A stretch of DNA of 64,000 nucleotides from assembly GCA_965206775.1 (NCBI GenBank), contig CBDBKU010000003.1, positions 496,001-560,000 on the forward strand, in the 5' to 3' direction. This DNA comes from VXMF01 sp965206775. Lineage in GTDB: Bacteria > Acidobacteriota > Terriglobia > Bryobacterales > UBA6623. Shown one piece after another: positions 55,099 to 64,000 of the stretch. Below the pieces are notes generated by a model. It worked only from the letters and a program-made list of their open reading frames with translations, searched no databases and had not been told where the DNA came from. Position 1 is the first letter of the stretch. Each line of letters begins with the position of its first letter. The translations under genes were made by a program, and so were the position numbers.

Positions 55099-57693
55099 AT
55101 GAGGCGCCGGATAGTTGGGCTTGGGGGCCTCTGGTCTGTCGGGTGGGCTCTCGTATCAGCAACCGCACAGACGCCGCCGGGCTGTAAACCGCCGCCTCAG
55201 CTCGAGCAGGCGGTGGCCGAAGCGCCTTCATCGGACGTCTACAACGCGCTAGGCGCTTTCTTTGCACAAAACAACCGCCCGGATTGTTCCATAGGAGCTT
55301 TCAAAGAGGCTTTGGGAATGGACCCGGAGGACCCGGCAACCCATTTCAACCTCGGCTTGGTCTTGATGCAGGTTGGCAAGCTGGAGCCAGCGGCGGAGGA
55401 GTTCCGGCAGGCGACCCAACTGCAGCCAGACATGCTCAACGCGCGTCTAGCTCTGGGGATGATTCTGCTCAATCTAGGCCGGAACTCCGAAGCCGTCAAA
55501 CCCCTCGAAGCAGCGCTTGAGATCGACCCGCGGTCAACGCAAGCGCTCGATCACCTAGCGCATGCCTTGATTGCCCAGGGAGACTTCCCAAGGGCGATCG
55601 CAGCTCGGCGCCGCGCGGTAGAGCTTGAACCCCAGAATCTCGATTTTCAGCTTGCCCTGGGAGTTGCCTACGCGGAGAACAGTTCCCTGGAGGAGGCGGT
55701 CTCGGTGTTCCGAAGGGCCGTTGAGGCTCACCCGAGCTCGCCGTTGGCGCATCTCAGCCTAGGCACTATGTACGCCCGGCTGGACCGCACCGAGGAGGCA
55801 GCCACAGCTTTGCGAGAGGTTCTGAAGCTCGAGCCGGACAACCCGGTTGCGACGCTTTCCCTCGCCAAGGTACTCGTCCGTTCTCACTACTACCCAGAGG
55901 CGCTCACCCGGGTGGGTGCCTATATCGCCCTGCAGCCGGCGGACTTTGCTGAGTTTGACGCTACGTACGTGCGCGGCGTGGCGCTGCGCCAGCTGGGCCG
56001 TCTCGAGGAGGCCGAGGGTGAGCTGCGCCGTGCGGTCGAATTGAACGGTAAGCACTCGGACGCGCAATACCAACTGGGGTTCGTCCTAGCCCGCCAACGC
56101 AGGCTGGAGGAAGCCCGCCGCCACCTACAGCAGGCCAAGGCTCTGAACCCTGAATCTCCGGACATTCGATTCCAGCTCGCAACCGTACTGCGGCGTCTCG
56201 ACGAAGAAGAGACGGCTCGCGAGGAGTTTGACGCGTTCCGAAGCAGCAAGCTAGAGGTGCAGCGGGAGAACGAGGCTGCGATTATCGCGAACCGCGCCAA
56301 CCAGAAACTGTCGGAGGGCGACGCAGCCGCGGCCGTGGAGCTCTACAGGCAGTCGCTCGAGCAGGCCCCCCTCAACGCCAAGGCATTCTATAACTTGTCG
56401 GTAGCGCAGGGTAGGTTAGGGCGTCAGGCCGAGCGACGGGATGCATTGGAACAGGCTGTCGCCGCGGACCCCGATCTCGCTGAGGCCCGTAACGACCTAG
56501 GTCTCATTTATACAGGCGAGGGCCGCTTCGAGGAGGCCCAGGCAGAGTTTCTGGCCGCGATCGCCGCCAAGCCCTCGTTCGTCGAGGCCCGCAACAACTT
56601 GGGGTTCGCCTACTCAGGCCAGGGCAATCAAACCAAGGCTGAGGAAGCGCTCCGTCAGGCCATCGACATAGCCCCGAGCTATGCCGAGGCGCACAAGAAT
56701 TTGGGGCTCGTGCTGGCCGAGCAGGAGAAGTTCTCCGAGGCGGCGAAGCAGATTGAGAAATCGTTGGCGATCGAGCCCCACAACCCGGCCGCCCATACAT
56801 CCCTGGGAATGGTGCTGACGCGTCTCGGGCGCGCCCAAGAGGCTGTTCCCCACTTCCAGAAAGTGATCGAGCTGCAGCCGGATTCGGCGGAGGCCCGGCT
56901 CAACCTTGGCATCGTGCTGGCAGACCAGTATGACCTGGAAGGGGCGCTCGAGGCGTTCTCCAAGGCTGTGGATCTCGCACCCAGTTCGGCGGTGGCTCAC
57001 TACAACAAGGGTCGCGCGCTTTACGATCTCGGGCGCGGCGACGAGGCCAGGCGAGAACTGGAAACCGCCACGAACCTGCCGGCGGCCCTTTACCTATTGG
57101 CGCTGATCGAAGAACAGCAGGGCAGCCGCACCCGAGCCTTGGCGCTGCTGCGCGAGTTCGTCGCGCTGGAGCCCAATGACGCCGATGGACGCTACCAATT
57201 GGGCCAGAGCTTGGCGGCGGCGGATCAGATGAGTGCGGCCATAGAGCACTGGAAGCGCGCGGTGGAGATCAACCCCGAGCATGCCGAGGCCCTCTACAAC
57301 CTGGCGCGAGCGCTGCGCACCTCCAAGCCATCCGAGGCGCAGACCTACCAGGAGCGGTTTGCGATGCTCGAACGGCAGCGCCGGATTACCGACCGCGCCG
57401 AGACGCTCGCGAATTTCGCCTTGGCTGCGCGCGCCGCGCGTGATTGGCCTCGCGCTATCTCTCAACTTCAGGAAGCGCTGGCCGTGTGTGAGGAGTGTCG
57501 CTCCAAGGCGCAGATCCACGAGAATCTCGGCCTCATCTACGCACGCTCCGGGGACCTGGACAACGCCGCCAAGCATCTCCGTGCCGCTCTCGAGCTCAGG
57601 CCGGACGACCCGGAGGCGCTGAAAGCCCTCGGTGTCATCCACTCGGCAGTGGAGCGTGGTAGTCCCTTAGGGAGCGGTGGCGGGTCCTTGTGA
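55099..57693 (+). CDS. Exported 864-residue TPR protein with four cysteines (paralogue B)
   Basis: The ATG at 55099 opens a signal-like N-terminus (LGGLWSVGWALVSATAQ). The rest is about 20 tetratricopeptide repeats. The only Cys visible are Cys29 (PPGCKPP), Cys63 (RPDCSIGAF) and the CxxC at 797-800 (VCEEC). The Cys29-Cys63 spacing of 34 matches Cys31-Cys65 of the protein at 22304-24898, which also has exactly 864 residues. The two share a closing NLGLIYARSGDL and RPDDPE. It is cotranscribed with the receptor upstream, judging by the 52-bp gap. The 3' end overlaps a transposase stump on the other strand. A periplasmic or outer-membrane partner of the receptor is the likely role, by inference. 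Confidence 0.88.
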   Translation: MRRRIVGLGGLWSVGWALVSATAQTPPGCKPPPQLEQAVAEAPSSDVYNALGAFFAQNNRPDCSIGAFKEALGMDPEDPATHFNLGLVLMQVGKLEPAAEEFRQATQLQPDMLNARLALGMILLNLGRNSEAVKPLEAALEIDPRSTQALDHLAHALIAQGDFPRAIAARRRAVELEPQNLDFQLALGVAYAENSSLEEAVSVFRRAVEAHPSSPLAHLSLGTMYARLDRTEEAATALREVLKLEPDNPVATLSLAKVLVRSHYYPEALTRVGAYIALQPADFAEFDATYVRGVALRQLGRLEEAEGELRRAVELNGKHSDAQYQLGFVLARQRRLEEARRHLQQAKALNPESPDIRFQLATVLRRLDEEETAREEFDAFRSSKLEVQRENEAAIIANRANQKLSEGDAAAAVELYRQSLEQAPLNAKAFYNLSVAQGRLGRQAERRDALEQAVAADPDLAEARNDLGLIYTGEGRFEEAQAEFLAAIAAKPSFVEARNNLGFAYSGQGNQTKAEEALRQAIDIAPSYAEAHKNLGLVLAEQEKFSEAAKQIEKSLAIEPHNPAAHTSLGMVLTRLGRAQEAVPHFQKVIELQPDSAEARLNLGIVLADQYDLEGALEAFSKAVDLAPSSAVAHYNKGRALYDLGRGDEARRELETATNLPAALYLLALIEEQQGSRTRALALLREFVALEPNDADGRYQLGQSLAAADQMSAAIEHWKRAVEINPEHAEALYNLARALRTSKPSEAQTYQERFAMLERQRRITDRAETLANFALAARAARDWPRAISQLQEALAVCEECRSKAQIHENLGLIYARSGDLDNAAKHLRAALELRPDDPEALKALGVIHSAVERGSPLGSGGGSL

Positions 57694-57999
57694 CCCGGCG
57701 CCAGTCTGCATGCGCTTCTCGCGGACGGCGCCACGGTCCCCGAGTACCTGCGGCTTGTTCGGGCCGGCATAGACCAGCGGAGCCTCCGCGACGAAGGGAT
57801 CGAACAAGTTCGCCCCCTTCAGGCAGTCGACGAAGAACGGCGGCTGCCCCGGCGGAGTCACGGCCTCGTCGGGAGCCCAGCGGACCTCAATCTTGCCGGC
57901 AACACTGTCCACCGCAAGCGCCTCCTCGATGTGCGCCGCAAGGGCCGCAGAGCGCTCACCCAAAGGGTGCGAGCCCGAGATCGTCAAATCGTTCGCCAT
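57667..57999 (-). pseudogene. N-terminal stump of a DDE transposase
   Basis: The ATG at 57999 is preceded by AAGGGA. The 110-residue product has TPPGQPPFFVDCLKGANLFDPF and CPL-like PLVYAGPNKPQVLG, which resembles the N-terminus of transposases reading FFxEFL, then PNAPxKRDVLG. The catalytic remainder is absent and the frame ends in 20 unrelated residues inside the end of the TPR gene. The exact family is uncertain. Confidence 0.55.
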
Positions 58000-58224
58000 G
58001 TCCCTTGTATACGGGACTTTCCGACCCAAGGCACCCAAACCAACTGCCGAATCTGGGTTCATGCATGACCTAGCGGTCACGGAAACGGGGAGCGCGAGAT
58101 ACGTGCCCCCGGAGCGGCTTCCCCATTTGGCGCCGCCCGCAACAATAGGAACGAACTGCCGGCCGTTGACTCTGCTCGCCTCGGGCCAAGCGACTCTGCC
58201 AGCGCAGCCCGGAGAGGGTTTCCG

Positions 58225-61200
58225 TCACTGGCGTGAATACGACCGCACGAAACTGAGCAGGTCAGCCATCTCGGCCGGTTCAATCTCGTCCTCCAAGCCC
58301 TCCGGCATCAGCGAGAGGCCCATCGATGTCAGCGAGCTGATGTCTGAACGCGCCACGATGTCCTCGATACCTTCGCCGCGACGCAGGGTCACACTCCGTG
58401 CCGACTCGCGCGCCAGGATACCCGTGAGTACGCTGCCATCCAAGGCATCAAGCCTGTAGTTGACGAAGTTCGATTGTACAGACCTGTTCGGATCGAGGAT
58501 GTCAACGAGCAGTTCCTCTCGGGAGGAGGAGGCCCTTTCGGCTAAATCGGGTCCCACTTCGTTCCCCGTGCCGCCGAGTCGATGGCAAGTTGCGCACTCT
58601 CGCTCGAAGACCTCCGCCCCGCGGCCGGAATCCCCCTCTGCTGCGACGGCGGACCGATACTCTCGGATCACATCCTCGGGGCTGGACGCTTCAGAGCTGG
58701 CAAGGACCTGCCGCGCTCGCCTGCGGATGTCTGGCCGTGGATCAACCAGCAATGCTGTCCGCCGCGCCGGGTCTAGGTGGGCCGCGAGCACTGCTCCGCT
58801 TGCCAAGGCGTCGAGAAACGGCTGCAAACGTTCCTCGCGACTGAACAGGACTTCCACAGCCTCTCGGCGCACCGCCGGACTATAGGCCCGCCAGCTACCA
58901 ACAAGGATCTGCCCTACCTGTTGCCCGCCGTGGGCGGCGAGCGAGCGCACCGCAGCTAGCTGGATGCCTGCGGGCTCGTCCGGGGACAGCAATGCGCTGA
59001 GGGTGCCGAGGGCGGCCTCCTGGGGTGCCCAGGAGAGCAGGCGGATTGCTTCAGTCCGATCCGATACATTCGCGCCATCCCTGTCGACGGCTACGGCTGG
59101 AGCCTCTGCCAGTACTTGAGCAATTGCAGCCCGGAGTGCGGGACTCTCAGGGTTGTCCCGCATTGCGGGCAATGAGGTTCCCGTGTGCTCGAGACCTTGG
59201 GCAATGCCGGAGGCAGCCGCCATGCGGATCCTCCTGCTGTAGGGCCCGCTTGGCTTGCGGGTCGCACTCAACAAAGCGAGAATGGCTTCCGGTGACTCCT
59301 TTGCCGCCACGTTGCCCGCTAGCTGCTTGACAGCGCCAGGGCTATCCGGGTTGGCCATGAACGAATCATTGCGGAGCAGGAGGTCAAGCAGGGCAAGGGA
59401 GTCCTGCCGCGCTCCTGCAAATACGGCGGCCTGGATCCACTCGTCACCGGGGTCACGACGCAAGATACTCGCCAGAATCGGAGACGCGTGGCCACGGTCG
59501 ATCGCCGGGACTGCGAGCGCAACCCGAAAACGAACGGCAGCATCGTCGTCCGATGCCATCGATGCGACCTGGGCGCGCAGTGCGCTTGAACTCGCGAACC
59601 GCGCCTCGGAGAGGCGGACGGCATTCTGGCGCAGAGCCGGGTGACGGTCTGCCAGCGCCGCTAAGAGCGTGCCTTCATCAAGTTGACCGAGTCCCTCGAG
59701 TGACCACAGGGCATGGAGTCGGCCTTGGGGGGACAGAGATCGCCTGGCCGAGGCTTTGAGAGCGGCAGCTGCCCCCACAGCGCGACGCTCGAACAACAGT
59801 CGATGGGCAGTCGCTCGCCACCAGCCGTCTTCATGGTCGAGGAGGGCGACAAGTTCGGAGACCGATGCTTCCGCGAGTTGCGGCGAGGATCCCCGCGTGA
59901 AGTCGGCCGGAGCGATGCGGTATATGCGCCCCATGTCCTGGCCGGTGTAGTAGTCGATGTGCTCGAGGATTTCGTCAGGAATTGCACTTGGATCCTCGAT
60001 TACCTCTCGATACATGTCTACCAAGTACAGGCAGCCATCCGGCCCGTTGGAGAAGTTCACTGGCCGGAACCAGCTGTCGGCCGAAGCCAGGAATTCCTTG
60101 CCGGCCGTCGCGCGGCGAGCCCGGAAGGTAACGCCCGACCTCTCCACAATCGTGCGCAGGACGAGGTTGCCGGCTGGCTCCGGGGTGAAGGCGTTGCCCT
60201 GGAATTCCGGAGGATACGCCGCCCCCCGGTAAATTCCGAGGCCTGCGCCACCCGTGAAGTAGCCTTGCGAGGCAAGTTCCCGCGGCGGAAATCGCTGGGC
60301 CCTCATTTCTTGGGTGGTGTTGACCCAGCGGCTCCAGTGCGTCTTGCGGGCCACGCGCCAGGGCTCAGGGTCGCTGATTGGAAATACTAGCCGGTCAGAC
60401 TCGAGGATTGAGGCCGCCAATTGCGGTGGCTCCATGCCGTCGACCACGTGTCGCAACGGGAATACCGCATGGATGACCGGATTGCCGGAGTTCGAGCCGA
60501 AACGATTGCCCCACTCGTCGAAGGCGTTGCCGAAGTCACCCCCTGTCCCTTCGACCGCCTCGAGGACTTCGGTGACCGGGTGGAAGCGGAAATCGTTAGA
60601 GCTTAGCGGAACTTCGCTGTCCCCTGGGCGCTCGGCATGCCGTACCGTGCCGCCATTGTACGAGGTGGTGCCGTAGATCCAGTGATCCATGCCCCACTTG
60701 AGGTTATTCACGATGTCTTCAGACTTGTCCGTCCCGAATCCCGTGAACACGGTCCGGCGCACATCCGCCACGCCATCGCGGGTCGTGTCCTTCAGGTATA
60801 CGATGTCCGGCGCTGCCGTGACGAAGATTCCCCCGTTCCAGCAGGCAATCCCGCTCGGCCAATGCAGGCGGTCAGCAAACACCTGGTCCGTCTCGAAGAC
60901 ACCGTCAGCGTCTAAGTCCTCCAGGAGTCGAATTCGCCCTGCAGCCCCTCCACTCGGAGGCGGGTCGAACGGGTAGCCTCGCATCTCGGCTACGTACAGC
61001 CTCCCATTCTCATCGAAGTCAATGGCTATCGGGTCCGCCACATGAGGTTCTGACGCCGCCAGCTCGAGACGAAAGCCGTCGGCGAGTTGAAACGACTGCA
61101 GTGCCTCGACCGGGGAAAGCGGCTTGCGGCGTTCGAGGCCATTCTCGAGCGGCGACCTGGCTCCGCAGGATACGGACCACAGGATCCCCACAAGCAGCCC

Positions 61201-61236
61201 CGCACGGAGTATCGACCGCCTGCTGGCAAAGAGCAT
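58225..61236 (-). CDS. PVC-type CxxCH protein: dehydrogenase-like propeller, HEAT repeats, cytochrome c
   Basis: The ATG at 61236 has AAGGA upstream and starts a signal (ILRAGLLVGILWSVSC) whose Cys could be lipidated; an ATG at 61254 is an alternative. The 1003-residue protein starts with the membrane-bound dehydrogenase domain of Pirellula/Verrucomicrobium type: DGFRLELAASEPHVADPIAI, then DFDENGRLYVAEMRGYP and FRFHPVTEVLEAVEGTGG. This is a beta-propeller resembling soluble glucose/sorbosone dehydrogenases. HEAT-like alpha repeats span about 440-830. A single c-type heme site CATCH is at 881-885. It probably oxidises a sugar or alcohol in the periplasm and passes electrons to its heme; the substrate is unknown. 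Confidence 0.92.
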   Translation of the reverse strand: MLFASRRSILRAGLLVGILWSVSCGARSPLENGLERRKPLSPVEALQSFQLADGFRLELAASEPHVADPIAIDFDENGRLYVAEMRGYPFDPPPSGGAAGRIRLLEDLDADGVFETDQVFADRLHWPSGIACWNGGIFVTAAPDIVYLKDTTRDGVADVRRTVFTGFGTDKSEDIVNNLKWGMDHWIYGTTSYNGGTVRHAERPGDSEVPLSSNDFRFHPVTEVLEAVEGTGGDFGNAFDEWGNRFGSNSGNPVIHAVFPLRHVVDGMEPPQLAASILESDRLVFPISDPEPWRVARKTHWSRWVNTTQEMRAQRFPPRELASQGYFTGGAGLGIYRGAAYPPEFQGNAFTPEPAGNLVLRTIVERSGVTFRARRATAGKEFLASADSWFRPVNFSNGPDGCLYLVDMYREVIEDPSAIPDEILEHIDYYTGQDMGRIYRIAPADFTRGSSPQLAEASVSELVALLDHEDGWWRATAHRLLFERRAVGAAAALKASARRSLSPQGRLHALWSLEGLGQLDEGTLLAALADRHPALRQNAVRLSEARFASSSALRAQVASMASDDDAAVRFRVALAVPAIDRGHASPILASILRRDPGDEWIQAAVFAGARQDSLALLDLLLRNDSFMANPDSPGAVKQLAGNVAAKESPEAILALLSATRKPSGPYSRRIRMAAASGIAQGLEHTGTSLPAMRDNPESPALRAAIAQVLAEAPAVAVDRDGANVSDRTEAIRLLSWAPQEAALGTLSALLSPDEPAGIQLAAVRSLAAHGGQQVGQILVGSWRAYSPAVRREAVEVLFSREERLQPFLDALASGAVLAAHLDPARRTALLVDPRPDIRRRARQVLASSEASSPEDVIREYRSAVAAEGDSGRGAEVFERECATCHRLGGTGNEVGPDLAERASSSREELLVDILDPNRSVQSNFVNYRLDALDGSVLTGILARESARSVTLRRGEGIEDIVARSDISSLTSMGLSLMPEGLEDEIEPAEMADLLSFVRSYSRQ

Positions 61237-61797
61237 GTATCCATCCTTGGGCATCGATGTTCCAGTATCCGAAGATCGCGGGGCTCTTAGAAGACGAACT
61301 TCAGGCTCATCCACGGAAAGACGGGATAGAATAGAGCGGAATTTCAGGGAATGTTTAATAGATCGGTCGCTCGCTTCTGCTCAGGCCGCTTGACGAGGCG
61401 GTCGCTAGGGCGGCGTGCAGCCGCCGCCATGCGCAGCACAGCCGCCAAATGATTGGCATCCGTGCCGTCACGTTTCTCCCCTCGCAGGAGCCCTCCTCCC
61501 GAGATAGCCGTGCGCGGCGACAGCCGCGGGCCAGCTGACCAAGTGCTTTTCCGATAGGTCGGCCGACGGGTCGAGCCCGCACTCGGTCGGGGCGTTCTGC
61601 GCCACCCCGGCGCTAGTGCCGTCAATGGGCGTCAGATCCAATCGGGCGGGCTCTCGTCCCGAGGTGCATCATGCCCCAAAATCCAGGGAATCTTGACGAT
61701 CTGGGTACAACGCGCTTCGCAACACCGCCGAGTGAAGGCCCGGCGGCTTCGGTTCATGTGGTGAAACCAGGACGGGACGGGATAAAATCAAGCCGAA
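61237..61797. other. Intergenic region with possible IS110-like transposase debris
   Basis: The divergent promoters of the flanking genes should be here. On the minus strand at about 61344-61625 two frames contain IS110-like pieces: KRDGTDANHLAAVLRM, like the KTDxxDA segment, and LSEKHLVSWPAAV, like the C-terminal KHLxSWAG segment. Their order is reversed relative to a normal transposase, so this is either debris of two copies or chance. Confidence 0.3.
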
Positions 61798-64000
61798 ATG
61801 AAGATCGCTGGAGTCCTGCTTGTCCTCGTCGCTGCAACGCACTGCACCCAACAGCCGGTCCGCGAACCGGTCGTATACGACTACCAAGGCATCTACTCCG
61901 GACAGGGCGGTCACCGCTTCCATCCTACTGTCCGCGAAGAATGCCGCAGCGTTCTGTTCGACAGCACGGGAAGAGTGCACACAATCGGGGTGCAGTCGAA
62001 CGCAACGGACTTGCTGAACGCGACCCGCCAGTTCATCTCGCTCGGCCGGTGGGAAGGCGACCACTGGACATCGATCGCCAAAGTGAACGAGCGCGACGGA
62101 TACGTCTACAGCCCGGCGGCAGTCGCCGATGAGGAAGGCGGAATCTGGATTGCCTGGTCCGAGTTCAACGAGATCGAGCAAGATTTCGATGTTTACGCCC
62201 GCCACTGGGACGGCCGCGGATTCGGGAGCGTTGCTCGACTCAGCGCAGGGCGCGGACCTGACCTGCGGCCATCGATCGCCTTGCAAGCCGATGGCTCCCC
62301 GGTGGTGGCCTGGGAATCCGCCCGCAAGGGCGCGGTACGGATCGCCGTGGCCACGATATCGGACAGTGACTGGACCGCTCGCCTCGTTACGCAGGACGAG
62401 GGGTTCAACTTCCGGCCCAATCTCGCGACCGCCGGGGACGGCACGGTCTGGCTGGCATTCGACCGGTGGGTGGACGGCGACTACGACGTCATGCTTCGCA
62501 CATTGAGTGGCGGCAATTGGTCCGAGGAGACCGCATTCTTTGCCTCGGAGGAGGACGAGCAGCGCCCGATGATTCGCTTCGCGGCGGACGGAACCGCTTG
62601 GATTCACGCGTCGAAGCGAGTGTCCGGGGTCCGAGGCGAGCAGCGATTCGAACTGCCTGCGGAGGCTCGCGACTACGTGGCCTCGATGGGGAGCTTGGAC
62701 GAATTCCAGATCGATGCGTCAGGACGATTCTGGTTCTTGCGTCAGGTCACCTCCTTCCACCCAGGCAACCCCGGCTACCGAGCCGGACGGTCTCCGGCGT
62801 CCGAGGGCGCTTGGTTTGACGGCGAGACGCTCCAGAGGTTCACCCTCGAAGTTGCGATCGGGTACCGCGCACCGGCCTTCGACCAGGGCGGATACTGGCA
62901 CGCCACCGACATGATGGTCTACCGCAAGGTGATCGAGCCGGTCACCGCAGCTGTGAGGGGCGACGCGGTAGTCGGCCCGGTTGGCGAGACAAAGGCCGCG
63001 AAATCTCGCCCGGACCACGTGCCGCACGAAACGCTCGAGCTGGACGGCGAGACCTACACGCTCTACTACGGCGAGATGCACACCCACCTAGGAGAGTATC
63101 CCGGAGACCGGACCATCGAGATGTGGATCGACCGGTACTACATGAACGCCATGGAGAGCGGCGTGCTCGACTTCGGAGCGGCCTCGGACCACGACTGGCC
63201 GTCCATGACAAATTCCAAGTACCGCGTGGAGCAGGCCTATTCCAACGTGCTCTCCGAGGAGGGACGCTTCGAGGGCTTTGCCAGTTACGAGTGGAGCGGG
63301 GACGCGGCGGGCCGCCGCCGCTACGGCGACCGCACGATAGTCTTCACGAGACCCTTCTCCACGATTTATCGGATCACCGACCCAGCGAGCAACTCGATTG
63401 AGGAATTGCGCCAGATGCTTGCGGGTGAGAACGCCATTCCTTGGGTGCATCATGTCGGTGCTCCCTGGGGTGCGGTGGACTGGTCGAAGCACGACGAGAC
63501 GGCCGAGCCGGTGGTCGAGATCACGTCAGGGCACGGAGTCTACGAAACGTACGACAAGCCGCGAGCCGTCACGGACTGGCTGCGCCGTCCGCCCGTTGGC
63601 AAGACATCGATTCAAGACGGCTTGGCGGCCGGCAAGAAATTCGGCTTCGTCGGCTCTAGCGACCGGCACGACGGCATCAGCGGCTACAACACCGGCATGC
63701 TCGCTGTCTTCGCGAAGGAACTGAGTCGCGAATCGGTGCTCGAAGCGCTTCGCGCGCGACGGACCTACGCAGTGCGAGGTGGCGAGCCGATTCTACTCGA
63801 CTTCCGTGTCAACGGGGTCTTCCAAGGAGGCGAAGTCGAATCAGGCGGATCCGTGCCGAGCCTGTCGGTAAAGGTCAATGCAGAATCACCGGTCGAGAAA
63901 GTCGAGATCGTGAGCAACGGCGATTACATCTATACCCACGTCCCGGACGAAGAGACAGCTAGCTCGGAATTCACGTATAGCGACACCGGCGAACCCGAGC
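61798..64000 (+). CDS. DUF3604 family protein, 3' end cut by window
   Basis: The ATG at 61798 opens a frame with no stop before the window edge, 734 codons. The N-terminus is a lipoprotein-like signal (MKIAGVLLVLVAATHCTQQ). Residues about 40-330 contain repeated blade-like units with GSPVVAWES, GTVWLAFDRW and GTAWIHAS, suggesting a beta-propeller. The DUF3604 part follows with LYYGEMHTHLGEYPGD, DFGAASDHDWPSM and WVHHVG, His/Asp motifs like those of PHP-type metal hydrolases. VGSSDRHDGI and RRTYAVRGGEPI are typical of the family. It probably is an exported metal-dependent hydrolase of unknown substrate. The ribosome-binding site is weak. Confidence 0.9.
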   Translation, partial: MKIAGVLLVLVAATHCTQQPVREPVVYDYQGIYSGQGGHRFHPTVREECRSVLFDSTGRVHTIGVQSNATDLLNATRQFISLGRWEGDHWTSIAKVNERDGYVYSPAAVADEEGGIWIAWSEFNEIEQDFDVYARHWDGRGFGSVARLSAGRGPDLRPSIALQADGSPVVAWESARKGAVRIAVATISDSDWTARLVTQDEGFNFRPNLATAGDGTVWLAFDRWVDGDYDVMLRTLSGGNWSEETAFFASEEDEQRPMIRFAADGTAWIHASKRVSGVRGEQRFELPAEARDYVASMGSLDEFQIDASGRFWFLRQVTSFHPGNPGYRAGRSPASEGAWFDGETLQRFTLEVAIGYRAPAFDQGGYWHATDMMVYRKVIEPVTAAVRGDAVVGPVGETKAAKSRPDHVPHETLELDGETYTLYYGEMHTHLGEYPGDRTIEMWIDRYYMNAMESGVLDFGAASDHDWPSMTNSKYRVEQAYSNVLSEEGRFEGFASYEWSGDAAGRRRYGDRTIVFTRPFSTIYRITDPASNSIEELRQMLAGENAIPWVHHVGAPWGAVDWSKHDETAEPVVEITSGHGVYETYDKPRAVTDWLRRPPVGKTSIQDGLAAGKKFGFVGSSDRHDGISGYNTGMLAVFAKELSRESVLEALRARRTYAVRGGEPILLDFRVNGVFQGGEVESGGSVPSLSVKVNAESPVEKVEIVSNGDYIYTHVPDEETASSEFTYSDTGEPE

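Noticed and set aside
61344..61625. Complete IS110 transposase gene
   Set aside because: Only two short look-alike pieces in different frames and in reversed order; reported only as possible debris.

Overview
The window looks like a chromosomal segment of an Acidobacteriota bacterium, probably of the Bryobacterales/Solibacter type. The evidence is the gene mix: very large TonB-dependent receptors with an N-terminal carboxypeptidase-regulatory-like (Cna-B) domain, long TPR proteins, a CRTAC1-type FG-GAP protein, DUF1549/DUF1553 plus DUF1501 pairs, a PVC-type CxxCH protein, sulfatase, GH29 fucosidase and enolase-superfamily sugar-acid dehydratases. The sequence is GC-rich. I see no rRNA, tRNA, CRISPR array or ribosomal-protein gene. 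The phylum assignment is inference from gene content.

Layout. 1-12 kb: 5' part of a DUF1549/DUF1553 gene (minus), a receptor gene frameshifted by an exact 100-bp tandem duplication, a rhamnonate-dehydratase-like enzyme, a sulfatase, an MFS carrier, a DJ-1/PfpI protein and a ModA-like lipoprotein. 12-22 kb: a compact glycogen/alpha-glucan cluster with two divergent arms, glgX-malQ-glgB (minus) and glgA-glgP (plus), without glgC. 22-32 kb: an 864-residue TPR protein behind a decayed receptor gene that is split by an IS66-type element with a perfect 8-bp target duplication, then a truncated IS3 element and a 2.58-kb IS with a 794-residue transposase. 32-48 kb: an intact receptor, a CRTAC1 protein, a seven-CxxCH cytochrome with TPRs, a DUF1549/DUF1553-DUF1501 pair, an alpha-L-fucosidase and a second enolase-superfamily enzyme. 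48-58 kb: a second decayed receptor gene split by an IS1595-type element that carries a wrecked DNA-methyltransferase/HNH passenger and a small ORF, then an intact receptor followed by a second 864-residue TPR protein. 58-64 kb: a transposase stump, a PVC-type CxxCH/HEAT protein and the start of a DUF3604 protein.

How it fits together. The accessory genes suggest uptake and dismantling of sulfated, deoxysugar-containing polysaccharide: sulfatase, fucosidase, sugar-acid dehydratases and outer-membrane receptors. The glycogen cluster would store or remobilise glucose. A receptor gene directly followed by a four-cysteine TPR gene occurs twice, once intact and once with a dead receptor, and is the best candidate here for a poorly described functional module. 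All three well-bounded insertion sequences keep intact target duplications, and two of them sit inside receptor genes that are already pseudogenes.
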